The position numbers and the translations under genes were made by a program. Below are positions 1 through 5,241 of a stretch of DNA of 6,361 nucleotides, in pieces (the first letter of the stretch is position 1; each line of letters begins with the position of its first letter). The notes beneath the pieces were generated by a model. That model was not told the origin of the DNA. It did not search any database and was given only the letters and a program-made list of their open reading frames with translations. This DNA comes from Bacillota bacterium (GTDB lineage Bacteria; Bacillota; Clostridia; Saccharofermentanales; UBA5734): positions 1 through 6,361 of the forward strand of contig JAEXPB010000223.1 of the NCBI GenBank assembly GCA_023438965.1, written 5' to 3'.

Positions 1-66
1 GCCGTGGTCCGGGAGCAGGCTTGCCGGTCGAATGACCGTGAGCCTTGAGCGAAGGGAGCATTACCG
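1..66 (+). other. Leader before sdaAB, possibly the tail of an upstream gene
   Basis: This short segment precedes sdaAB and shows no convincing -35/-10 pair, so the sdaAB promoter probably lies further upstream. All three forward frames are open from the left edge to a stop: frame 1 stops at 46-48, frame 3 at 33-35, and frame 2 at 68-70. The frame 2 stop overlaps the sdaAB start as ATGA. Any of these could be the end of an upstream gene, and the piece is too short to choose. A small inverted repeat, CGGTC-GAAT-GACCG, lies near 26-39 with no T-run after it. Confidence 0.2.
52..58 (+). promoter_or_regulatory. Ribosome binding site of sdaAB
   Basis: AAGGGAG lies 8 nt before the ATG at 67, which is a normal spacing and supports that start. 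Confidence 0.6.
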
Positions 67-744
67 ATGAAATACCACAGCGTTTTCGAAATCATCGGCC
101 CGATCATGGTCGGGCCATCCAGTTCGCATACAGCCGGCGCCGTCCGGATCGGCCGCCTGGCCCGCGCGCTGTTCGGCCGTCTGCCGCGGACGCTGGATGT
201 CCAGTTTTTCGGCTCTTTTGCCGAGACTTATCAGGGGCACGGCACGGACGTTGCCGTGGTAGCCGGCGTTCTGGGCCTGGAAACCGGCGATCCGCTGATT
301 CCGGAGTCCATGCGGCTGGCGCAGGAGCAGGGATTGGCCGTGCGGATTGTCTGCGCGAGCGAAACGCCCGGGCATCCCAATACGGCCCGCCTGATATTGG
401 CCGACGCCGATGAGTCCATGGTCCTGACCGGAGTGTCGATCGGCGGCGGGCATGCCCGGATTACCGAATGGAATGGCTTTGAGCTCAATCTGACCGGCGA
501 AGCGCCGACCATTCTGATCCAGCACCTGGACATATATGGCACGATCACCGCCGTGACGGATGTCATCGCCGAGCATCGGATCAATATCGCCCGCATGACC
601 GTCGACCGCCAGGAAAAGGGCCGCCAGGCCCTGATGGTCATCGAGACCGACCAGCTGATCGGTCCGGAGGCCGTGTCGGCGATCAGCCGGCTGCCGCATA
701 TCTTGCGCGTCATGCAGGTCCAGGGGCCGGTAGCGGCTTCCTGA
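67..744 (+). CDS. sdaAB: L-serine dehydratase, iron-sulfur-dependent, beta subunit
   Basis: This is the beta subunit of the cytoplasmic L-serine ammonia-lyase, which deaminates L-serine to pyruvate and ammonia together with the alpha subunit encoded next. The 225-residue length is normal for the family. Residues 11-29 (GPIMVGPSSSHTAGAVRIG) are the family's N-terminal signature. GHGTD at 57-61, HPNTA at 103-107 and GGGHA at 126-130 are further conserved blocks. Residues about 149-222 form a C-terminal ACT domain, the regulatory fold that binds a small ligand such as serine in related enzymes. The ACT turn reads HLDIYG (153-158), whereas I recall a D-x-P-G form as usual in this family. The start is backed by AAGGGAG 8 nt upstream. 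The gene is 20 bp from sdaAA on the same strand, so the two are surely cotranscribed. The split-subunit layout is typical of Bacillota, while E. coli SdaA is a single fused chain. Confidence 0.95.
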   Translation: MKYHSVFEIIGPIMVGPSSSHTAGAVRIGRLARALFGRLPRTLDVQFFGSFAETYQGHGTDVAVVAGVLGLETGDPLIPESMRLAQEQGLAVRIVCASETPGHPNTARLILADADESMVLTGVSIGGGHARITEWNGFELNLTGEAPTILIQHLDIYGTITAVTDVIAEHRINIARMTVDRQEKGRQALMVIETDQLIGPEAVSAISRLPHILRVMQVQGPVAAS

Positions 745-764
745 CAGAAAGGACAGGACAGCCT

Positions 765-1634
765 ATGTTTACCAGCGTTTCCAGCCTGATTGCCCAGACA
801 GGCCAGCGCCAATGCCGGATCTGCGACCTGATGGTCGAATATGAAATGGATACGGCGGGGCTGACCCGTGAGCAAGTCTATACCCGGATGGACCAGCATC
901 TCCAGGTCATGGAGGCGGCCGTCGTCCGGGGCACTGCCGGCGTCCAATCCCATTCCGGCCTGACCGGCGGCGATGCCGCCAGGCTGGCGGCATACCGGAA
1001 GTCCGGCCGCGGTCTGACCGACGGCGTTTTTCTCGACGCCCTGACCTTTGCGATCGCTACCAACGAGGTTAACGCCGCGATGGGTATTATCTGCGCTTCG
1101 CCAACGGCGGGCTCGGCCGGCGTGCTGCCAGGTGTCCTGCTGGCAGTCCGGGAGAAGCTGCACCCGGATCGGACGGCGATGTTGAATTATCTGTTCACCG
1201 CCGGCGCCTTTGGCCTAATTATCGCCAACAACGCCTCGGTGGCCGGCGCCACAGGCGGCTGTCAGGCGGAAATCGGCTCGGCCAGCGGCATGGCAGCGGC
1301 GGCACTGACGGAAATGGCCGGCGGCACACCGCACCAGGCGGCGCAGGCCCTGGCGATAGCCCTGAAAAACCTGCTCGGTCTGGTCTGCGATCCCGTAGCC
1401 GGCCTGGTCGAGATCCCCTGCATCAAACGCAACGCCGCCGGCGCGGCGATCGCCCTCGGCGCAGCCGAAATGGCCTTGGCCGGCATCGAAAGCCATATTC
1501 CCTGCGACCAGGTCATCAGCGCCATGAAGCAAATCGGGCAGGCCATGCCGGAAGCCTTGCGCGAGACCGCCCGCGGCGGCCTGGCGGCAACAGCGGAAGG
1601 CCTGGCCATCCGCCAGCGCCTGTACGGCAAATAG
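765..1634 (+). CDS. sdaAA: L-serine dehydratase, iron-sulfur-dependent, alpha subunit
   Basis: This is the catalytic, cluster-bearing subunit of L-serine dehydratase, and with SdaAB it converts serine to pyruvate plus ammonia in the cytoplasm. The 289-residue length is usual. The expected [4Fe-4S] ligands are present: C166 in GGCQAEIG, and C208 and C219 in the CDPVAGLVEIPC block, 11 residues apart as in the fused enzymes whose ligands are known. The C110-ASPTAGSAG-V120 segment and the EIPCIKRN block are also strongly conserved family features. An AGGA at 755-758, 6 nt before the ATG, serves as ribosome binding site. An extra CRIC motif at residues 17-20 lies in the N-terminal region and is not one of the expected cluster ligands. 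The oxygen-labile cluster of this enzyme class fits an anaerobic or microaerobic host. The gene ends 54 bp from the convergent MFS gene. Confidence 0.96.
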   Translation: MFTSVSSLIAQTGQRQCRICDLMVEYEMDTAGLTREQVYTRMDQHLQVMEAAVVRGTAGVQSHSGLTGGDAARLAAYRKSGRGLTDGVFLDALTFAIATNEVNAAMGIICASPTAGSAGVLPGVLLAVREKLHPDRTAMLNYLFTAGAFGLIIANNASVAGATGGCQAEIGSASGMAAAALTEMAGGTPHQAAQALAIALKNLLGLVCDPVAGLVEIPCIKRNAAGAAIALGAAEMALAGIESHIPCDQVISAMKQIGQAMPEALRETARGGLAATAEGLAIRQRLYGK

Positions 1635-1639
1635 GCTGC

Positions 1640-1684
1640 CCGGTGCAGGCCGCTGTGCCGGCTTCGATCCGTCAAACGCCTGCA
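1640..1684. terminator. Inverted repeats between sdaAA and the MFS gene, possible weak terminator
   Basis: Two alternative stems occupy the 54-bp convergent gap. The first pairs 1640-1647 with 1654-1661 (8 bp, two of them G-U pairs, 6-nt loop). The second pairs TGCAGGC (1644-1650) with GCCTGCA (1678-1684), a perfect 7 bp with a 27-nt loop, followed by GTTTTC. The T-run is short and the second loop is long, so intrinsic termination of the sda operon here is plausible but not shown. Confidence 0.3.
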
Positions 1685-1688
1685 GTTT

Positions 1689-3017
1689 TCAATCTGGATC
1701 TGAACCGTGCCGCGGTGGGTGAACCGACGCCGGATCTGCCGGACAGCCGGGTCTGACGCCGGCCGTTTCGGGCGGCAGGTCGCAGGGCGACTGCAGCCGG
1801 CGGGACAGGAAGATGCCGGCCAGGGCCGCCAGACCGCTGACGCCGAACAGCGGCAGGAATCCGATCCAATCGGCAAAGATGCCGGCCAGGAAAGACAGTA
1901 TTGACAGCGGGAACGTGATCAGGTTGCTGAGCAGCAGATAAACGGTCCGCTCTTCTTCTTCGACGATGTCGATGGTATAGTTCAGGAAACCGACCCAACT
2001 GCCCATGTACATGCCGTTGACCAGGATCAGGGGCCACAGGAGATACCAGGCCTGGTCCGTTTGCCGGAAAAGCAGGCAGACCAGCGCGTAGGCCGGTATG
2101 GCCAGGCCGGTGACCTGGGCGGCCCGGATGACGGCCTTGTTGCCCAGCCGGCTGCTGATCTGGCTCCAGAAGAGGCCGCCGACCAGGCCGCCGATGATCT
2201 GGATATAGACCAGGGTCGAAATCTGCGCAGCATCCAGCCCGAAAATGCCCTGGCCATAGAGAATCATCAGCGGCGCGATCATGGCGGCAATGCCGGAGAG
2301 AATCCGGATGACCGCCACGCGCCGAAATTCGGGATGCCTGCGAAGGCAGGCCGGGAATTGCGCGTAGTAGTGCCAGTTCCTGGCCGGTCGAGTCGCCGGA
2401 ATCCGCGGCAGGTCGCGCGAGAAGGACATGGCGACAGCCGACACGAGCAGGCTGACTGCCGCGCCGCTGAAGATGATCGCATAACGCTGGTCATTGGTCA
2501 GCGTCTGATTTTCCAACAGGTACTTGATCAGGAAGCCGGCGGCCAGCGCGCCGATGCCGCCCAACAACTGCTGGTAGCCGAAGACCTTGCCCCGGTTCTC
2601 CGGCAGGATCGTACGACCGAGCAAATCGGTCCAGGCCACGACGACCAGGCCGTCGCCAAAGAACAGCAAGCTGTACAGGAACAGGAAAACAGCCACATTC
2701 CAGGCATCGGAAAGCCCGCTGAACAGCACGGGGATCATCAGCAGCGTCAGCGGACGGAAAATGAACATCAGCAGCGTGATATAAAACGGCATGCGCCGGA
2801 TGCTGCGCACATAAGGCCCGATCAGCGTCTGGGCCACGATCGACGCGGCCAGATTGATGGTTGCCGCCAGGCCGGCCAGTTTCAGGCTGTGCATGTAAGT
2901 AAAAATGAAAACCGGAATGACCGCGTTCACATCGATGAAAGCGGTGCCGATGACGAAGAATGCGCCTTCCAGAGTCAGGGCGGCGAAGTTCCGCCGCCGG
3001 ATCCGGTTCTCCTGCAT
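1689..3017 (-). CDS. MFS transporter, substrate unknown
   Basis: This is an integral membrane carrier of the major facilitator superfamily, 442 residues from the chosen start. Hydrophobic segments alternate with short charged loops, in a pattern consistent with 12 helices. The 2-3 loop (GPYVRSIRRMPFYI, about 67-80) and the 8-9 loop (SSRLGNKAVIRA, about 288-299) are basic loops of the kind that carry the MFS motif A. A block at about 134-165 (GRTILPENRGKVFGYQQLLG...) resembles the helix 4-5 region of MFS permeases. The last 35 or so residues are a polar, proline-rich cytoplasmic tail. The start at 3017 is chosen because GGAGGG lies 9 nt upstream. An in-frame ATG at 3098 would add 27 residues but has no ribosome binding site and would put a Pro/Gly/Arg-rich stretch in front of the protein. 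Neither sequence nor neighbours reveal the substrate. The gene is divergent from the slipin gene and may share its control region. Confidence 0.88.
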   Translation of the reverse strand: MQENRIRRRNFAALTLEGAFFVIGTAFIDVNAVIPVFIFTYMHSLKLAGLAATINLAASIVAQTLIGPYVRSIRRMPFYITLLMFIFRPLTLLMIPVLFSGLSDAWNVAVFLFLYSLLFFGDGLVVVAWTDLLGRTILPENRGKVFGYQQLLGGIGALAAGFLIKYLLENQTLTNDQRYAIIFSGAAVSLLVSAVAMSFSRDLPRIPATRPARNWHYYAQFPACLRRHPEFRRVAVIRILSGIAAMIAPLMILYGQGIFGLDAAQISTLVYIQIIGGLVGGLFWSQISSRLGNKAVIRAAQVTGLAIPAYALVCLLFRQTDQAWYLLWPLILVNGMYMGSWVGFLNYTIDIVEEEERTVYLLLSNLITFPLSILSFLAGIFADWIGFLPLFGVSGLAALAGIFLSRRLQSPCDLPPETAGVRPGCPADPASVHPPRHGSDPD

Positions 3018-3026
3018 GGTGCTGAT

Positions 3027-3032
3027 CCCTCC
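3027..3032 (-). promoter_or_regulatory. Ribosome binding site deciding the MFS start
   Basis: GGAGGG on the minus strand, 9 nt before the ATG at 3017-3015. It favours this start over the longer in-frame ATG at 3098. A GC-rich inverted repeat (3040-3045 with 3060-3065, perfect 6 bp, 14-nt loop) sits just upstream of it in the leader. Confidence 0.65.
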
Positions 3033-3116
3033 GCCTGGTGCCGCCGGCTTCCTGGTCCGGGCGGCCGTTCCGGGCTGCTCAGCCTCTGATTTTATCATGT
3101 TTTACCGATATTGTCT

Positions 3117-3132
3117 TGTCCGATGCCGGACA
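3117..3132. repeat. Short inverted repeat in the divergent intergenic region
   Basis: TGTCCG-ATGC-CGGACA is a perfect 6-bp inverted repeat with a 4-nt loop. It would lie in the untranslated leader of the MFS transcript. It may be an RNA hairpin or a protein-binding site, and neither strand has a T-run beside it, so it is not a terminator. Confidence 0.35.
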
Positions 3133-3143
3133 GCCCGCCGCAA

Positions 3144-3172
3144 TTCCGAAGGCCGGCAAAGAGTTGTATAAT
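3144..3172 (+). promoter_or_regulatory. Predicted promoter of the slipin gene
   Basis: A perfect TATAAT at 3167-3172 is the -10 box. The best -35 at 17-bp spacing is TTCCGA (3144-3149), a poor match, so the promoter may need an activator or be weak. Transcription would begin near 3179, giving a leader of about 50 nt before the slipin ATG. The -10 lies inside the left arm of the inverted repeat at 3165-3186. Confidence 0.5.
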
Positions 3173-3186
3173 GTAAATATTATACA
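3165..3186. promoter_or_regulatory. Palindromic candidate operator overlapping two divergent -10 boxes
   Basis: TGTATAAT-GTAAAT-ATTATACA is a perfect 8-bp inverted repeat with a 6-bp spacer. The left arm holds TATAAT on the plus strand and the right arm holds TATAAT on the minus strand. A dimeric regulator bound here would block both the slipin and MFS promoters. The alternative is that the symmetry arises simply because two -10 boxes face each other. No regulator for it can be named. Confidence 0.45.
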
Positions 3187-3208
3187 CGGCCTTTAAGCAA
3201 CCGGTGAA
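3179..3208 (-). promoter_or_regulatory. Predicted promoter of the MFS gene
   Basis: On the minus strand TTCACC (3208-3203) and TATAAT (3184-3179) are separated by 18 bp. The -10 is perfect and the -35 matches four of six consensus bases. Transcription would begin near 3172 and leave a leader of about 155 nt before the MFS start at 3017. Confidence 0.45.
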
Positions 3209-3216
3209 AATTTGTC

Positions 3217-3224
3217 GAGGAGGT
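3217..3224 (+). promoter_or_regulatory. Ribosome binding site deciding the slipin start
   Basis: GAGGAGGT lies 6 nt before the ATG at 3231 and is a near-perfect Shine-Dalgarno sequence. It excludes the in-frame GTG at 3204, which lies upstream of it. Confidence 0.85.
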
Positions 3225-3230
3225 CTGAAT

Positions 3231-4169
3231 ATGTTTGAAACCGAATTTCGCATCCTGTTTGTCATCGCCTTGGCTTTGGAAGCCATCTGGTGGATTGTCT
3301 GGGTGGCTCTGGCTTTCTCCCGCAAAATTTACGCCAACTCGGTCTTCCTGGTTGTGACCGGCGCGCTGTGGGCGGCGCTGGCCATCCCGTCGTTGCTGGT
3401 CTTCCCGAACGGGGCGTCCGTCGTCCTCCTGATCTTCCTGCTGATCGTACCCTTCCTGTTCCTGCCCGGCATGGTGCGGATCATCACCGAATACCAGCGC
3501 GGCATCCTGTTCCGCTTCGGCAAGCTGGCCGGTCAGCTCAACCCTGGCCTGAACATCATCTTCCCCTTCGGCATCGACCGGGTGGTCAAGATCGACTTGC
3601 GCACGTTCACCATCGATGTGTCCAAACAGGAAGTCATCACCAAGGACAACATCCCGGTTATGGTGGATGCGGTGGTCTATTTCAATGTCTTCGATCCGAC
3701 CCTGAGTGTCGTCAAGGTTGCCAACTACACCCAGAGCACAACCTTGCTGGGCCAGACCATCTTGCGATCGATCCTCGGCCAGCACGATCTGGACGAAATC
3801 CTGTCCAAGCGTTCCGAACTCAATGAAATGCTGCGCAAACAGCTGGACGAAGATACCGACCCCTGGGGCATCAAGGTCACGGCAGTGGAAATCAAGAGCA
3901 TCGAGATCCCCGACTCCATGAAGCGGGCGATGGCCAAGCAGGCGGAAGCCGAACGTGAGCGCCGGGCCAAGGTGATCGCCGCCGAGGGCGAATTCCAGGC
4001 TTCGCAGCGCCTGTCTGAAGCGGCCAATGTTCTCTCGGCCTCGCCGGCGGCCATCCAGCTGCGCTATATGCAAACCCTGACGGAGATCGCTGTTGAGAAG
4101 AACTCGACGATCATTTTCCCGTTGCCGGTTGATATGATTTCCTCGTTCCTGCCGAAAAGCAAGGATTAG
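3231..4169 (+). CDS. Slipin, SPFH/stomatin-family membrane protein
   Basis: This is a membrane-anchored scaffold protein of the SPFH (stomatin, prohibitin, flotillin, HflK/C) superfamily, 312 residues. Such proteins form oligomers in membrane microdomains and are linked to membrane quality control. Residues about 84-250 match the slipin core: EYQRGILFRFGKLAG, NPGLNIIFPFGIDRVVKID, QEVITKDNIPVMVDAVVYF, LGQHDLDEILS and DPWGIKVTAVEIKSIEIP. These are followed by the helical stretch KRAMAKQAEAERERRAKVIAAEGE, probably a coiled coil, and then LRYMQTL and NSTIIFPLPV near the C-terminus. There are three hydrophobic segments, at about 9-29, 36-58 and 63-82. A typical slipin has one such anchor just before the core, so the first two are extra. 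Prokaryotic slipins are often paired with an NfeD gene, but none is adjacent here. The gene stands alone with its own promoter and faces the convergent lacI-type gene. Confidence 0.9.
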   Translation: MFETEFRILFVIALALEAIWWIVWVALAFSRKIYANSVFLVVTGALWAALAIPSLLVFPNGASVVLLIFLLIVPFLFLPGMVRIITEYQRGILFRFGKLAGQLNPGLNIIFPFGIDRVVKIDLRTFTIDVSKQEVITKDNIPVMVDAVVYFNVFDPTLSVVKVANYTQSTTLLGQTILRSILGQHDLDEILSKRSELNEMLRKQLDEDTDPWGIKVTAVEIKSIEIPDSMKRAMAKQAEAERERRAKVIAAEGEFQASQRLSEAANVLSASPAAIQLRYMQTLTEIAVEKNSTIIFPLPVDMISSFLPKSKD

Positions 4170-4200
4170 CCGGCGGAACGAACCGCGGTGAAACGCCGGC
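4169..4200. terminator. GC-rich inverted repeat between slipin and LacI-type genes, possible terminator
   Basis: GCCGGCG (4169-4175) pairs perfectly with CGCCGGC (4194-4200) across an 18-nt loop that itself contains CCGCGG. It begins at the last base of the slipin stop codon, in the 48-bp convergent gap. There is no T-run on either side, so termination here would not be of the classic intrinsic type. Confidence 0.3.
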
Positions 4201-4217
4201 CGGTCAGCCAGGCGCTT

Positions 4218-5234
4218 TCATGTCGGTTCATTCGGACAAATTGTTGCGCCGGCCAGCACCTGGTGCGGCACGACAATCTCCTGCGGCGGCAACTGGTCGT
4301 CCTGGATGCGGGCCAGCAGGCGGTCCACGGCTTGCGCGCCGATTTCGGCAATCGGGTTGGCGACGGTCGCCAGCCGGGGTCGGATGTATTTCAGGATGTC
4401 GATGTTGTCAAATCCCATCAGGCCGGCCGTTCGGCCCGACGGCGCCGCCAGCTGGCCGCAGCGCAGGGCGTTCTGAATTTCCAGCGCGAAGACGTCGCTG
4501 GAACAGAAGATGGCGGCCGGCCATGCGGCGTCAGCCCGGTTCAGCTCTGCTTGCAATAAATCCAGGTAGTTGACGGCGGTAATGATCCGGTACGGCGTCT
4601 GCCGCGCTGCGGCGACGGACTGAAAGCCGGCTTGCCGTTCTTCCTGGGCGGCGATGTTGACCTGGCCGGCCTTGCGCAGCGGCGGGGCGACATAGATAAT
4701 CCGGCGATAACCCTGACGCAGGATCTCGGCGGCGGCATCAGCCCCCGCCGCCCGAATGTCAAAGCGGATGTAATCGAACTGCGGCGACAGGCGGTTGCCG
4801 ACGACAACGACCGGCAGCTGGGACTGGCGGAGGAAGGCTTCATATTCGGAGCCAAAGCCGACCGGGTGCAGGATCAGTCCGTCCACCCGCCGTTCGTGCA
4901 ATTTGCGCACCGCGGCCTGTTCATTGGCGACGGAACCCTCGCTCAGCATGATCATGACCGCATAGCCGGCCTGACGGGCGCGGACTTCCACGGCATTCAG
5001 CAATTGGCTGAAGTACGGATTATTCAGGTCAAAGACGATGACCCCGAGCGAAAAGGTCTTTCCCTTGACCAGGCTGCGGCCGATATAATCCGGCGTATAA
5101 CCATGCTCGGCCGCCGTCTGCCGGATGATCTCCCGGGTAGCCGGACTGATGCCGGGCTTGCCGTTCAACGCCCGGTCGACCGTTCCGCGCGAGACACCGC
5201 AAAGACGGGCAATTTCCTTGGTCGTTATCGACAT
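4218..5234 (-). CDS. LacI-family transcriptional regulator
   Basis: This is a DNA-binding regulator, normally a dimer or tetramer that releases its operator when a sugar ligand binds. It is 338 residues, the usual family length. Residues 4-23 (TTKEIARLCGVSRGTVDRAL) are the N-terminal helix-turn-helix, followed by NGKPGISPATREIIRQTAAEHGYTP. The hinge helix region reads YIGRSL (50-55), close to the usual ARSL form. Residues about 61-330 form the periplasmic-binding-protein-like ligand domain, with DLNNPYFSQLLNAVE (69-83), VVGNR (144-148) and GFDN (274-277), the last a conserved ligand-contact block in the family. Its ribosome binding site lies in the last codons of the GH116 gene, 7 bp separate the two genes, and they must be cotranscribed. 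It probably controls that glycoside operon and so itself. The ligand is unknown, with a beta-glucoside breakdown product the likely choice. Confidence 0.93.
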   Translation of the reverse strand: MSITTKEIARLCGVSRGTVDRALNGKPGISPATREIIRQTAAEHGYTPDYIGRSLVKGKTFSLGVIVFDLNNPYFSQLLNAVEVRARQAGYAVMIMLSEGSVANEQAAVRKLHERRVDGLILHPVGFGSEYEAFLRQSQLPVVVVGNRLSPQFDYIRFDIRAAGADAAAEILRQGYRRIIYVAPPLRKAGQVNIAAQEERQAGFQSVAAARQTPYRIITAVNYLDLLQAELNRADAAWPAAIFCSSDVFALEIQNALRCGQLAAPSGRTAGLMGFDNIDILKYIRPRLATVANPIAEIGAQAVDRLLARIQDDQLPPQEIVVPHQVLAGATICPNEPT

Positions 5235-5241
5235 GGCCGCA

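Noticed and set aside
231..1163. Minus-strand open frame of 310 codons across sdaAB and sdaAA
   Set aside because: It spans the gap between two certain genes and reads as an arginine- and cysteine-rich shadow with no family features.
1635..1688. Mobile-element remnant or attachment site at the sdaAA-MFS junction
   Set aside because: The gap is short, has no direct repeats, transposase fragment or tRNA end, and matches its neighbours in base composition.
2061..3089. Long plus-strand open frame of 342 codons opposite the MFS gene
   Set aside because: It is rich in Q, R, D and H with no recognisable domain or hydrophobic core, has no ribosome binding site, and mirrors a clear transporter. Long antisense frames are expected in GC-rich coding DNA.
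3018..3098. N-terminal extension of the MFS protein from the ATG at 3098
   Set aside because: There is no Shine-Dalgarno sequence before it, the added residues are Pro/Gly/Arg-rich and unlike an MFS N-terminus, and a strong site precedes the ATG at 3017.
3095..3325. Small minus-strand open frame of 76 codons covering the slipin start and the divergent promoter
   Set aside because: It has no ribosome binding site, and it crosses both the palindromic promoter and the coding start of the slipin.
3180..4073. Minus-strand open frame of 297 codons opposite the slipin gene
   Set aside because: Its product has low-complexity acidic and glutamine-rich stretches and no family resemblance, while the slipin on the other strand matches its family throughout.
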